Notes: generated from the letters alone by a model not told the origin. A stretch of 64,000 bases of DNA from Lycocorax pyrrhopterus obiensis (GCA_014706295.1 JACSVZ010000013.1:89231-153230); one strand, 5' to 3'; shown: positions 1-13,900, numbered from the stretch's first letter. Made by a program: numbers and translations.

Positions 1-282
1 ACACTAGAGCGCTTCGTCCTCCTCCAGCCCCGGGAGCTCGTGCCTGCTGCTGGGCACGAGACCGCTGCCCGCGGGCGGCCTGGCCGGCCCGGCGCTCAGC
101 ACGGGCGGCACGGACAGCTCCGCCAAGGGAGGTGCTTCCCGGCGGGGCCCGGGCGGGAGGCGAGCGGCTTCAGGGCCGGCCGGCCGCTTCCCACCAGCGG
201 CAACACCTCCGGGCTCTGCGCAGGGCACGGGCACAGACGGGCAGCGCACCTGGCTGCGGGCAGCGGCGGTTGGTGCGGGAGG

Positions 283-301
283 ATGGAAACCGCCCTGCCA
301 G
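283..301 (+). other. Possible alternative first coding exon
   Basis: An ATG at 283 in good context (A at -3, G at +4) opens a frame METALP followed by one base and GTACGG at 302. The 19 nt leave phase 1, exactly what exon 2 (32612) needs, giving a Gly junction as in the main form. SLC44A2 is known to use two alternative promoters and first exons, so this is plausible, but the donor is only moderate and no transcript evidence is available. Confidence 0.2.
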
Positions 302-594
302 GTACGGCCCCGCTGGGTCTGGCCCCGCTCTCACCGGTTGCCGAAGTTGCCGCCGGGCCCAAGCGAAGTTGGCCACGTGCGGCCCATCCCCGCGCCCCTC
401 GCCGGCCCTCGGCGCGGCCGCCCCGCCCGCACCCCCCTCCTCGCGACCCGGGCACCGGCACCGCCCCCGCGGGTCGGCGCAGGCGTCGCCGCGGAGCCGG
501 CGGGACGGGAGGGTGGGCGCGGGGTGCGGGCGGTGCTGCGGGCGGCCGCGGCAGAGCGGAGCTGGAGACTGCCCGGCCGCCGCCGCCGCCTCTC

Positions 595-624
595 ATGCCT
601 TCACGGCAACAAAGAACGCGCTGA
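595..624 (+). promoter_or_regulatory. Upstream ORF, 9 codons
   Basis: ATG at 595 followed by nine sense codons and TGA at 622-624, in the same frame as the main start at 694 and 69 nt before it. If transcription starts upstream of 595, this uORF would be scanned first. Its context is weaker than the main start. Confidence 0.35.
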
Positions 625-693
625 GCGGCGGGCGGAGGCGCCGGGCCCCTGGCTGTGCCCCGGCGGTGCCGGCGCGGAGGGCACCGGGAGACG

Positions 694-730
694 ATGGCGA
701 GGAAGGGCGAAGCCTCCGCACATCTCTACG
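694..730 (+). CDS. SLC44A5: SLC44A5 exon 1, coding part
   Basis: Start ATG at 694 has a strong context (A at -3, G at +4). The exon encodes MARKGEASAHLY plus the first base of a Gly codon, then donor GTGAGC at 731. CTL2 and CTL4 N-termini also end in a Tyr-Gly or similar pair just before the conserved P-[KR]-[YF]-D-P motif. The frame is open upstream only to non-ATG codons, so 694 is the first in-frame AUG after the uORF stop at 624. Confidence 0.85.
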
Positions 731-1330
731 GTGAGCGCGGGGCACGGCGGGGCGAGCGCCGGTGCGGGGGCGGGGGCCGCCGGCGCCTATACTGCCCTCC
801 GGCCTGTTTACAGTGTGGATCCGCCCGGCGGGCGGCGGCGGCCAGAGGCAGACGGAGTTTGTTTCCCTTGACGAATGTGGGGGCGCGGTGGGCGCAGGGT
901 CCCCCGTGTCGGAGGTAGACCCTGGGACGCCGGAGCACCTCGCCCGGCCTAGAGCAAGCAGGACGATCGGTTCAGGGAAAGAGCCGGTGGGCGCAGAGAT
1001 GGGGGCGGGCAGACCTTGAGCTTCCGCCGCCGCCCCCGCCGCGGGAGCAGGTGCGTCGTAGCCGCTTTGTCCGCGTTCTGGGGCAGAGAGGGCCAGGCGG
1101 CAGGTGCGCGAGCCGAGCCGAGCCGAGCCGACTGTGGGATGCCTGAAGCGTTGTGCGGGGCCGGGGGCCGTGGGGTGCCCGGAGCGGTGTGCGGGGGCGG
1201 AGCCCGCTGAGATGTGGTACCTGTGGGCTGTTGGCGTTTGGGGCGCGTGCAGCGGGAGCTCCCCGCTGGTCCTGCTAGCCGGCGCCGCGGGAAGGTCACC
1301 GGGGGCAGAACTTCATCTGGGTGTTTGTGC

Positions 1331-3884
1331 TGTGCTTTAATTGCTCCTTGGAAGGCGATGTATTTGCGATGGGGGACACGGGGTTTGCAAAGCTGCTTAG
1401 CCTGTTTGAAGGTGTCGCTACAAAGCCGATTTCCTCTTCCAGTGTGCGCGAGATTTCCATGGCAAAACAAACGTGCAGAATGAGCTAACCCCCTTAGAAT
1501 AAGTCTGCTGCTCCGGGAGCCCTGAAGGCCTCCAGCAATGAGCTGAATTACACAAGAGGGTAAACGTGGCTTGGTAAAGCAGCCTTCGCCTCGGTGCCAC
1601 AGGCATGCTAGGTGACATGTTTATACCTTGGAAAAATCTGGTTTTTAATTCACTGCCGTGGTCTGAACCTCGATCTGACTAAAGGAAAGATGGTTTGGCT
1701 TCCTTCGAAAAAGGGAAATGGAAAAAAAAAAAAAAAAAAGCCTTTAGAGAGGGAAGACAAGCCACAAAGCAAAGGTGAAATCAAAATTGGTGAGTCTGAA
1801 ATAATTTAACTTCTGAGAGAACCTTTTTCTACTCCTATGGAATTCAAATGGTTTTGCAGGTTACTGCAGAGAGAGTGTAGGCCTAGGATCATAGGTATTC
1901 AGCACTGATGGCAGAAAGAGTGGAAGTATTCTGAAAGAAGAGCAGGAACACAGTATTCGGGAAAGGAAAAATAGCTTTCAAATAGAGTTTGGTAAGTGCT
2001 ATGTATGCTCCCTCATTTGCCATTTGTAAGAAAGAACACTCTGGTAAAGTCATGACGGGAGATACCAAGTGTTTTACTGTCATAATACAGTAATTTTTTT
2101 AACTTCATTTTGAAAGCATGTTACATGGGTAAGAAAGGGTGAATCTTTTTATTCAACTTTAGGGAGGAAGGCAACATTCTGAAGAATTGTAGAATTTTTG
2201 CTATTTGAGCTGTTCCATCAGTGTGTTTACTTCTTTTTAGTTTATTTGCATGTATGGATATTAATAGTGGTAATGTTTTGTGTTACTACATTTGCAAAAG
2301 TCTTGAGCAATTACTCTCTTCTTGTGTTGGGAAGTAAGGTTCTTTCCCTTGTTAGATCCCATCATGTTAAGGACTTATAAAACAGAAAGTGCAGCATTTT
2401 CAAATTGAGCATAGATAATATGGTTTTCCTTTTAAATTAGGTTGCTGTAATAGTTACTCTCTTGACTTTGCTGTCTTTGCCAGCAACTGGTTGTTTATTA
2501 GCCGGCAGGTATATTTTTCAGAGGTATAGATGTCCTAAACTTCTCTCCTTGGAATCTCAAGGATTCCTCACAGCATTTATAAATGATAAAGGCAAATTCT
2601 TCTCAAATTTTTTTAACTTGTGGCATCAGTCTGATTCTTTCAAAGAGATTACTCCAGTGCACGGTTTATGAGTGGGGTCTTTATTTTTTAAGTGAAATAG
2701 TACTTTTCTTTCATGTGACTGCAGTAGTAAATGCTGTCATGTAACTGCTGAAATGAACGTTGAAATTATTTTTTACTTCATTGTAGAATCAGTGATTGTC
2801 CCATAAACAATTTCCTGTAGCAGTGAACTGCAGTTCAGTTTTACCTTACAAATGGACACTGAAGGCCAAAGGGATGATGACATCTTTAAAAAAACTTTTA
2901 TCACTATGTTAAGAAACATTGAGAAGGTTATGAAGTGCCCAATTTTATTACTCCCGACTCAAATTCATCTAGCTTTTTTATATCTGCATGTTTAGATCTT
3001 CTCTAGGAAGAACTACTTGCCTATGATTTTTTTTGCCAGTAATGGATGCAACCAAAATTAGAGTCTATAGTTATGATTTCCGAGTTACTGCTGTGAACTG
3101 ATCATGTTAGGTTTCTCCTAAGAAGAATTCTATTTGTTTATGTTCCCAAGTTGGGGAAGTTCTGTTTCACTTGGGAGAGCTTTTGAGGAACTGTGAAACT
3201 TCTATCAAGATGTCATTCTTGTCACTTGGCCTGCATTTGCCATTCTTAATTTCCTCCAGTTACACATATGTACCATGCAGGAAGGACATCCTCAGTCTGA
3301 GGAGAATGGGCTATTTAGCCACAGCAGTGTCATATGATGTGGAAGCTATTGCCTGTGACACTACTGCAGATATAGCTTCCTTAGCTCCTGCTGGTAAATC
3401 CTTGTGCATGTGGTATGTAATTAATTTTGCCTTTTGAGGTTCAAATTTCATACCAGTGGGGTAGGTTCAAATCAAAAATGAAACTCAATTTAACACTTTA
3501 AAAATATTTTAATATACTCAGAAGTATGGGAAATAGGTGAAATGCAGATTCAGATGGCTTAAACCTTTCTTCTCCGACGTAAATTTGGTCCACTTCATGT
3601 AGGCTTCGCAGTGCATGCTTTAAGCGGGATAAATAATTTACTCTTTGAGCAGGTCTGCTGAACCTAGTTGCAGAGCTTCAGACATACCTGATTTTGCCAA
3701 CATCCTAGTTTTACATAAAACAATTCACTGTGGAATAAATTTGGGAGGCTGGGAAAAACAGAGAATTTTAAAAGCAACACTTTGTAATATTTTCTATGTT
3801 GTTTTTTACTGCAGACGGGTCTTTTTGAGTGAAAACTTTCTCTCTTAGCATGCTGCTTCATTTTTTATCTGGTTCTGTGGTAAT
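1331..3884. other. Intron 1 segment, no gene seen
   Basis: AT-rich unique-looking sequence. An 18-base poly-A run lies at 1722-1739. No coding, RNA or repeat signal recognised otherwise. Confidence 0.6.
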
Positions 3885-4920
3885 GTCCTCCACAACATCC
3901 TTGTCCCAAGAGTTACAGTCAATGGTTCAGTATCCAAATGGGAACCAGTAATGAGTGGTGTTTGTACTGAAACCAATGCTATTTGGTATGTACATCAACA
4001 AAATAAATGAGATCGAGTGCACCCTCAGCACAGTTGCAGATGACACCAAGGTGAGTGGTTCAGTCGATACACTAAAAGGAAGGGATGCCATTCAGGGGGG
4101 CCATGACAGGCTTGAGGAGCTGCAAGCTGCTTGAAGTCAAGCAAGGCCAAGTGCAAGGTCCTACCCCTGGGTCAGGTGATCCCCATTATCAGCACAAGCT
4201 GGGGGATGAATGGTTTGAGAGCAATGCTGCAGAAGAAGGACTTGGGGTACTGGTGGATGAAAAATTGGTGATTACCTGGCAATGCGCACTTGCAACCCAG
4301 GAAGCCAGTTGTGTCCTGGGCTGCATCAAAAGAAGTGGGACACTAGGTTGAGGGAGGTAATTCTGCCCCTCTACTCCACTGTGGCGGGACCCCACCTGAA
4401 GGTACTGCATCTGTCTCCAGCATTCCGAACCCAAGCAAGACACGGATCTGTTGGAGCAGGTCCATAGGAGGGCCACGAAGATGATTAGCAGGCTGGAGCA
4501 CCTCTCCTATGAGGAAAGGGTAAAAGAGTTGAGATTGTTCAGCTTTTTGATATATATAAAGGGGTAAAGGGGGTTTGTAAAAAAGACGGAGAAAGACTTT
4601 TTTTTTACCCCCTCTTTTTTTTTTTTCCTTTTTGTTTCCCCCAGGGTTTCTATTGACAGGACAAGGGACAATGGTTTTTAACTGAAAAAGGATTTAGGTT
4701 GGACATAAGGAAGAAATTTTTGATCACAAGGGTGATTAGATGCTGAAACAGGTTGCCCAGAGAAGCTATGGCTGCGCCATCCCTGGAAGTGTCCAAGGCC
4801 AGGTTGAACGGGACTCTGAGTAACCTGGTCTAGTGGAAGGTGTCCGTGCCCGTGGCGTAGGGTTGGAATGAGATGAGCTTTAAGGTCCCTTCCAAGCCAA
4901 ATCATTTTCTGGTTCTATGA
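3885..4920 (+). mobile_element. CR1 LINE, 5'-truncated
   Basis: Reads as the end of CR1 ORF2 and the 3' UTR. A degenerate reverse-transcriptase box (Phe replaced by Val in FADD, near 4035-4047) is followed by wording typical of CR1 (AGGTTGCCCAGAGAAGCT, TTTAAGGTCCCTTCCAA) and a tail with TTCTATGA. A T-rich disruption lies at about 4595-4640. Stops and frame changes make it non-functional. Confidence 0.9.
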
Positions 4921-7900
4921 AAATATGAAAAGTACTGCATATCAGAGATGGTTTGGTCAGTAAGTGAATAGGCAACAAAATTGGCAGGATTTAGGTAATA
5001 CAATTTTTGCTCACCTAGTGGTCTAGTACTTCTTTATATTTCTTGAGCCAAATTAATTACTGCATTTTCCAGTCCAGTTAGGATTCCAGAATATCTGAAA
5101 GCATCCAGGTTATACATTTGTTATCCTTTAGCACTTGAGTGTTGTACATCTTTTAGCTTATTGCCTTAAGCTGAGCCATTCTTGGTAGCAAGGTATTGCT
5201 CAGCCATGAACAAGGATGATACAATCAGGACATCTCTAAGTAAGGAGATTAATTGAACTGTTATGCATAGTTATACGCTATTGAGTGGATTGTGTGTAAC
5301 TGTCACTGAACATTATCTAGAAAGAGTTTAATAAGCTAGGCTTCTTGTTGACTAATTAAACTTTGTTATATCTTTTAACAAGCAGGATACTAATACACAG
5401 TTGAGGGGAAGTTCTCTCTACTACCGTCCCAAGCCTGTATAGTATATTATCATCCAATCTTGCATCTCTGCTTCTCAGAGTCTCTCCTGTCCTACCAAGC
5501 CTGTATTTCTCTACACTGTATCCTTATATTAGAGTCTTAAATATCTCATTCTGCACAGGCTAATTAGTTGTTACTGTTACATAATAAGCAAAAATAAAAT
5601 AAATTGGACATGATCATCTGGTCAGAAGAAAAAAAATGCTGTTACAGTTAAACACACAGAAATGTGGAGGTGATTTAGTCAATTCAGTAACTGATCTTCA
5701 CTTGGATATGAGAAAATCTGTTTGCTCTGCATTCACTCCTGAAATGTAAAAGCACATCACATTCACAGTTGCTTAACTGTGTTTATTTGTGTTTCCTGTT
5801 GCTAGTATCTGGCTCAGAGGCAGTCAGATTTACAAAATCTGCTAATGTGATTCCCTAGCATTTGGGTATTGTGTCAGGGAGGCAGTGTGTCATTAATGTC
5901 TATTAGTCTAATAAAATAGTACAGAAGCATCTAGGAGGATAGTGTAAATTACGTTAACTTAGGACTATTAAAGCACATAAACGTAAAAGCTTTCGTGGGA
6001 GGTTAGGAACAAGATGTGTTTTATGGAATACTACTCTGATTTGTTTAATACAGTGAAGATAAATACCCAAATTTGTTAACAATCTATCTTTGTTACAGTG
6101 AAGGCTAAGGAAAATGTGATGGCTGTGCACTGTACAACATATATGTGAACCTGGACATTTAGATTTCCGTATGTGGTCTTTTCCTTCTGAACTTGTACTG
6201 ATTCATTTGGGACTTTGAAGAAGGTGTTTCAGTCAGAGGTTGAGGAAACAGTGAAGAAGTATGCAAGAAATCCTGGAAGAAGACTAACAGAATAACCTTT
6301 TAAAATTCTTTCCAAATTTATTTTCTGTGAGCACTTACTTGGGAGGTGGTGTGATACACAGGATTCAAAGTCCATGAAGGTGTTGTGGGAAAGTGGTGAC
6401 AAGTCTAATAAGTAACTACGGGGAAAAAATAAGTTTATATATAAACCTGTGTTTTATTTTTGCTAGGATGACAGGAAATAAATGCCTGGTAGCTGTTAGA
6501 GTTAGATGGATGTCTTAGATACCTACGTATTCTTAAGCAACAGATCCCAACAGTGACTGAGTATAATTTTGGACAAAAGACCCATGCAACTTAAACTTTA
6601 TGTGAATGTTTCTGCTTTTTTTTTTTTTTTTTTCTTTTCGTATTGTTCAGTCTAAATTTGTTGGTACCAAGCTTCTGTGATACTGGAATTCCAGTCTCTG
6701 GAATTCACTTCTCTCCAGGTATAGGTATAAACAGCTTTATACCTGTCATTCCGAATAATAGAGCTCCAGTCCATATCAAACATCAAGAGTGGGGTTTTTT
6801 TTCTTATCACATTAATCTGCTGTGGCACTTCATAGCAGCTGGGCTGCTATAAGCACCCAGAAGGAAAAGTAGCCAGGAGGGAATCTCTCTCGCTTGTGGG
6901 ATAATCCCACAGAGCCTACTGCTGATGTAGAAGTTCAGTGCTGTCCACATGCCCGTACGAATTATGGGGAACTTTTCACAGGCAGAGATGGGATACGTCT
7001 GACTGTTCCTTCTAACTAAGGGATATTAGCATTTTTCCAACCTCATTCGATATAAATGAAATCATCCTTTCCCTCCATGACTGTGCTAGAGAGCTGCGGC
7101 AAGTGACTGTACTCCTTGAAGGTACTCTGTTGAGCAGTCACTTTGAAGTCAAAGGTCTTCTGTTTTACTAAAACCTGGAATATTCCCTTTGATTGACCTC
7201 TGACATGTGCCAAGACAAGGAAGTTTTGCCTAAAGTGATCCTCTCCCTAAGGAGGACCACTGATTAAGGTTCCCCAAAGATGTTTGGTGGGTTACTTTTC
7301 AGCAGGAAGTCCCATGCTCGTACCTATTTTTAACCAGTATCTGTTGAAATATATGATTTAGTGTGTACTTCTGATGTGATAAGGGTGGGAACCCATTTGT
7401 ACCTTAGGAGTATATTTCACCAGAAAGAGGAGCTCTAACATGAGTGGACTGGGATACCACATAATTATCTCTTTTGCACAGCTGATTGTATATAGAAGAA
7501 AGTGAGTATCTATTGCATGCAGATCATCTAGACTTGTACAAGCTGATGTGCTATGAAATTTGGTAGCTGAATTAGTGTCCTTTATTATCAGTGTACTTCG
7601 AAATAAATGAACACGCGGAATAATACCTCTGGTATTTATTATATAAGATTATTTGTAGTGGATATTACATTAAAATTAACTGGTTTTTTCATCATCGATA
7701 TTTTTCTACAAGAGTTATAATTTATTGCATATGATCAGGTTGCTAAAAACTAGCTGACTAAGTGTAGCAAAATACAGTAGTTATTTTTAGATTCGCCCCC
7801 CATCCAGGCAGAATGATAAATAATTCCTATGCTGTTGCTTTACTCCGTCTGACAAAGGACAATAAGCTGTATATGTGAATACGCCTTTTTGTTGGTGTCA

Positions 7901-10900
7901 GTACAATGCAATATCTGTGCTAGCATCTAGGCAACTGCTATAAACAGGGAAATGATGTGCCCTGTGACCAATACTCTTGAACTCTTGTAATATTTACCCC
8001 CATAAGTAATTTAAAGGTTTGAGTAGGATTTGTGAGATAATAGAGTGCTTTCATACATACATATATATACATATATATGCATGTGTGTATTTAAGTAAGT
8101 ATGTATATAGTATGTGCATATATTTTTCCTTCTTAGCATTTTTCTGGTATCTGTGCAGGTCCCTGCTACACCTAGAGAAAGTATTGCTAACAGAATTATT
8201 GTAACAAGGAGTACAAAATTTCATTTGGAAAGCAAGTAACATACTGTTACATTATATCGTATTTCTAGTTATGCAGTTCATGCAGAGCATGATCCTTGCT
8301 AATTTATGCTGATGTGCTCTTCACGAATGACCAAATGTTGTGGCAAGAGCCGTGTAACACCAGTCCACAAACTCGAGGTTAGCCACCATTTTGGTCTCCA
8401 GTCTGAGGGAAAACAACTATCTTGGCAGCTGTCTGGAAGCTTATTTTGGAATTGTAGAGAAGATAATAAAGAGAGCTCAGCTACTGGAAACTTGGCTTTT
8501 TCTTCTAATCCTTTTATAATGAAAGGTTTTCCTTTCAACTGAGGAAATCAAAAATCTGTAGGTAGTGAATGAATGGTTTGGGATACTGACAAGCAGAATA
8601 GGAAGAGAAATCAGTGAAAGTTTCTTAACAAAGTGAAAGTTACCCCAAATCAAGTGAATCTGTAACAGGATGGTAAACAAATAAACAAACAAGCCCACTA
8701 GAATTCTGAGCCAATGACTATCAATGAAGTTTTATAGTACACCTGGAAATGTGGCTCTGCAAGCAGAAAAAAATAAACCCCCCAACTGCCAAGAGTTTTT
8801 TTCCAAGACTCTTCTCTGTTATGTACACTGTAACCATTGCCAGAAGATGATGTATGAGAAAACCTACAAATGTTGTTTATTTATGCTCTCACTCAAAAGT
8901 ATAAGAAAAATATAGTAAGAAAGGATGGCATGGTAAAGGAACAGTCTGGGGAAGTGTTTCTTTTCTTCCCCACAGAGTGACTTCTGGGGAATATGGATGG
9001 TCAATTAATGTATTTTTTGTCACCTGTTTTTTGACTTGTTTTAAGCTGTTGAGTCAGTTCAGTTAGTGGGATCAGTTAATGATAATATTACACTCAACGT
9101 GGGAATGAAAGTTCATTAGATTTGACTAGTCCTAATGGGCTTGAGCTAAACTATGTTGTCTCTAACCATTTTCTGTCATACTTTAAGGCAAAGTATCATA
9201 GTTTTGTGTCTGTACCAAAGATTTATAATTATCTTTAAAAGGCATCCTGCAGTGAATTTGCTGTAACGTATTGAATTTGCCTGTATTGATTTTGCCTTTA
9301 AATAATGAGTCATAGTTGCCCAACTAAACAAGGGCAACTGAATGACAGTGGTCCTTAATACAGACTGCAATGTATTTGGAAAGATTCTCTTGTTTACAGG
9401 TAAAATTCTGCTTGTAGCCTGCATAATAAAAGAAACTGAAAGAGCAAGTGGATTCTGTTCTCACTGTGTGAGCCCAAGAGCCTTTCTGGAGCACTTGTGG
9501 AAGGGTAGGACTGTAGTCTGTATAGCTGTGCTTTTCTGGACCTTTCAAACATGCTTGTGCTATCTTGGCCTGTCTGCTAATCCTCTCATGCAGACCCTTG
9601 GGATAGCTGAGCACTATCTTAAAACAGGTTTTCCTGATGTTAGGGCATTTTAACTTTGATATCAGTCATGATTAGTGTAATAAAAGGCAAAGCCGTATGT
9701 GTCTGCTTTCCCTTGCTTTGTCACTGTAGGATACGGTCTTGTACGATTTCCGCTTACAGCTGGGATTAGTTTGCTATTCACCCATGTCCTTACCTTTTCT
9801 TTTTCAAAGATGGATGAAACATAAATATTTGACTAGAAGATTAAATTATGTACTTATATTTTTGTGAGCTATGTTTACCTTTGTTGACAACTACATATTA
9901 TGTTGTCTTTTTCTGCTGCTTTGGCTGCACTACAAAAGCTGTGGTAAGTTACACTGTGTTTACTCACAGCTTCCTCCTGCCCATTTGACACAATCCCTCA
10001 ACCAAATGCTGCTAATGTTACTAATGTAGCTTCTAAATAATTGTGAGGTTGCATCCCTGCAAGGATAAAGAAAGTTTATGCAAATTATTAGTACAGATGT
10101 CAAGTTCTTGTACTATAGCTGTTGTCATTACAGGCATCTATTTTGACATCATCTGTGCATCTGGCATCTGGCGTATCTGCTTTGTCTTTCATTATTATCC
10201 GTCTCTGTTCTATCAATCTGTCTTTTTGTTACAAAATACAGTTTTAGTTTATGACATGCTCCTTCATTGATGTCCTCCGTTTTAGAGGAATTTTATGATT
10301 TTTCCTCCCCATTCTCACTCTATTGGTTTCAATTCTACAGATCTGACCTACATCTAAATAAATATGAGCAAAAGGCAAGGAATTTGAAGCTTTTTTCTGT
10401 GTTACATTTGCAGCGTATTTCACCATCAGAACTTTTTTTTTAAGGGTAATTGCTGATTGCCAAAATATAATCGTATTTAGAGCACAAAACTTCTCAGGAG
10501 GAGTCCGTACTTGACTTCCAGCTGTGCATCCTCTGTAATGCATGATGGACCCCTGTAGGAAACCTGCCATTTTCTGTGGCAAAACCTCAGTGGTGATAAA
10601 CATTGATCGGGAAGTTGTTGGAGGTGATTTTGTTAATTTGTTTTGCAGCTTTCGTAGAACTAGGTAGAAAGCACTTTGCAGTAGATTTTCTATACAGCTG
10701 AAAGTTGTTTGCAAATCTTTTCCAAATCTTCTGATGAGTTAATGTGCTGAATCTGTAATAAACATTTTGTCCATGAGAAAATCTTCCTCTGGAAGTACTG
10801 AGTAAGAAGAATGTTGCCATGTACTATCACATTAGAAAAAGATGAGGAAATGTTTATTTGGTAAAGGAAGCCTCTTGTTTGTTAGGTTTTAATGACTTGT

Positions 10901-13900
10901 ATGTTGCTCAAGATGGGAAACTTGCATAATGTATGAGAAGTTGTTCATGCTTCAGGACCACTTCCCAGTAGCACTCAAAGCAATTGTAAATGTAATTGTA
11001 TTGATACTGTGACAAAATGTCAGAGTATCCCAGAAATAGTAGGTCTTAATACCTAGTGATCAAGCTCTGGTTGGCTTGATGTATTTATTCCTGGTGATGC
11101 ACCGTGCCAAACAATTGAAACACTTCTATTCTGGGACTAGCGGTAGGATGGAATGTGCACTGTGGGACAGATTTTTGCTTGAATTCTCTAGTGGGTGGCA
11201 AGTATTTAAAGAGTGGGGGGCCAATCCACTGCCATCTTTTTTTTCTTCTTCTTAAGTCTGAATGATGGCTTTTATGTGTTCTGTGAAGACACATAATTGC
11301 TTCAGTGTTCCAGCACAAGCTGCGTAACAAAGTAGGACTTAGCAGGGTAGGTATCCAAATCACAATGAGGGAAAGGGGGACCATGTGTTGGTATAAAATA
11401 ATCAGCAAACACATAGTTAGAAGTGTTTGCAAGACTATAGAGTCACTGGCAAACTGATTTAATTTTCGTGTTTTGAGATTTTTGAGGATAGTAATACACA
11501 ACTCAAGCAGTTTTTTTCCTAGTCTGTAGTGAAGCAGGAAGAGAGACTGAGGATAATTATTGGTATGTCTAAAAAAGCCTGGGATTGAAAAGCATTGGCT
11601 TCCATTCTTAGAATAGAACGGTAATTTGGAACAGCCTTCTGGCACGTGACATTAGAAAGTCAGTCTTCTGTGTCCTAGTATTCCCAACTTGTCACATTTA
11701 ATCTATATTAATCCTTCCAGTTTTTGTAGAAGCTTTGATTAGGTTTAGTGATTGAGATCTCTCACAAAAGGTACTCTAAGAAGAAAACTATTTGTTACCC
11801 TTCATTTTGTCTATTCATAATAGGAAAATACATGGTCGTGTTTCAGGTAATTTTCCTTCAGTCAAGTTCCTTATTGCATTTCCTAAAGCATTCAGGATAT
11901 ATATGTGTTATCGTCTCATTCTGCATTTTACCAGTACATGCTCATTATCTTTATGGTTTTGTCTTTGTTGTAAGCATTCAGGAATAATTTCATTAGTGTA
12001 TTATCCAGAAATCAAAATCAAGTAATAACATATTGTAACTATCAAATTCTCATTTATGCACAGTTTACTACAGTTATAGTTTGACTTACATGGATTCAGT
12101 GGATGGGAGTGTACTGTTAGTTAGAAAATGTTTAGGTGCATTAAAAGAAATTATTGCTGATGGTTAGGATTCAAGAAACAATTATTTGTAAATCTTAATA
12201 TGAATTGTATCTCGAAAACATGCTAGGATTTGAACTTCTTTCAGTTCACACACTTCTTAATTACAAAATTGCTGTGCTTTAGATTCAAAATTTTGATGCA
12301 GAAATTGATTTTTGAATAGTTTATTCCATTTTGCAGCTGTCAGGATAACTGAAGTCCAATTTTAACTTAATGCCTTTAGGTTGCTTACTAAATACAACTT
12401 GTGGTGGACTTGTCTTTAGTGAAGGACATATGGATAATCTGCTGCTGTACTTGGATACCTGATCAGTCTTACAAACTCTCCTACAATTACACTACAGTTT
12501 GTTCCTCAGTTTACCCTTCTGCATCATCTTGTTCCCGTTTCCCTTGCTTACCTGATTAAGTGTTTCCATTTCTACTTGCTTTCCCCTCTATTTTTTTTCA
12601 TTCCTTCCTTTTTTTCCCTCCAGAAGATTTTTTGTTCCACATAATCGTTAATCAAGCCCCATCAATTGCAGTTTAGATGGACATCTGGTATTGTGTCTTT
12701 TAAGCTGAAGAACAAATATTGCTATTGCTTCATTGACAGGGAAAGAAGTCTGGGAAGCCGAAAACATTAGCATTCTAAAACATTTGATTAGTCCTATTTT
12801 AAAACCCAACCAAACAAAAAACCCCACAATCCTGCCATCCTGGGAGCAGCACTCATAAAAAAAATAAACACTGCTATTGCACAGACCACATATTTTCGTA
12901 GCAATAACGTAAGTCTTGTTGAGGTGATTGGGGAATCTAAATAGGCAAACACTCAGAAGAGCTCTACTGCTGTAAAAATCTCAACAGAATGGTTCCCGTA
13001 TGAGGATATTCTGGCTAAGACGCCAAGGAAAGTCCCGAATAAAAGCTTTTTCTTCTTTAGCTTTTTTTTTTCTTTTCTCTGAGAGCTGTTTAACATAAAA
13101 TCAGTACCCTGAGACTGGAAACCAAGCCTCTCCCACCAGGCAAGTGTATCTCTCAACCGGTCCTGTTTTCCTCTTGGCTTACTGACAGTGATCTCACAAC
13201 TTTTAAATTATTGTCTGTGTAGTCTGCTTGTAACAGGATCCCTCAAGTCTACTTCTTTACATTTTTTTAAGCCCCTAGTTCAGTTTATAGATCTGTCTCT
13301 TCGCCTTAGGTGAGGCCAAACTGGGTTACTACTGTAGAGAAAACCTTCCAGAAAGTAGTAAAAGGACAGTCAAGAAACTTCTGATACTTATCTTTGGCAT
13401 CAGTTTCTCTAGCATAAGGTCTGCTGCTTAAAACATGAGAGAAATTCAAGATTTCTTGCTATTTTTAGTGCAAATGTTTGCAGCTTTTCTTGGGATTTCT
13501 GTAGTAATTGCCACACAAATTTAGATTGCTCTTTAAGAACTCCATCTGTCTTATATAAAAACAAATGAGAAGATACAATTTAGAAGCAGCAGAGAAAGAT
13601 GAAGTTTCTGAGCCATTATTTCAGACTAGTTCAAGTCTCATTCGACTTACAGTAAAGACTTAACCTGGGCCCTTTCCTGTGGAACCCATAGAGATACCTG
13701 TCTTTTTAACTGAGCAAGTTAAAAAAGATTTGCAAGGTTTAGAACTTCAACTTTCAAATTCATAATGCTGAATTACAGCCAGGAAAGGAATGTATATCAA
13801 AATGAGTGTTTTTCTTCTTGTAACATAAACAGTCCTTTTTTTGACATTTCCTTTTATTAGTCTCTCTGTCAACACAGGATTGTTTCTACAGAACATCTCT

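Larger units (their letters stand above)
1..1330 (+). promoter_or_regulatory. CpG-island promoter of SLC44A5
   Basis: Strongly GC-rich, CpG-dense sequence ends abruptly near 1330, where AT-rich intron begins. GC boxes are visible at 421-428 (reverse orientation), 766-776 and 1001-1009. A CACGTG E-box lies at 374-379. No TATA box is evident, which fits a dispersed CpG-island promoter. The start of transcription cannot be read from sequence. A (CGAGC)n run lies at about 1108-1131 and a (CCG)n run at about 577-590. Long open frames here on both strands are the usual result of low stop-codon frequency in GC-rich DNA. Confidence 0.8.

Noticed and set aside
655..693. Upstream extension of the SLC44A5 frame before the ATG
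   Set aside because: The frame start at 655 is GTG, not ATG; the ATG at 694 has a strong context.
40..734. Long overlapping open frames on both strands in the CpG island
   Set aside because: GC-rich DNA has few stop codons. The frames are Pro/Arg/Ala/Gly-rich without domains, and the real coding exon (694-730) is in only one of them.
10244..11645. Minus frames of 156 and 186 codons
   Set aside because: No recognisable motif, no convincing splice sites, and lengths only slightly above chance for 128 kb of sequence in six frames.
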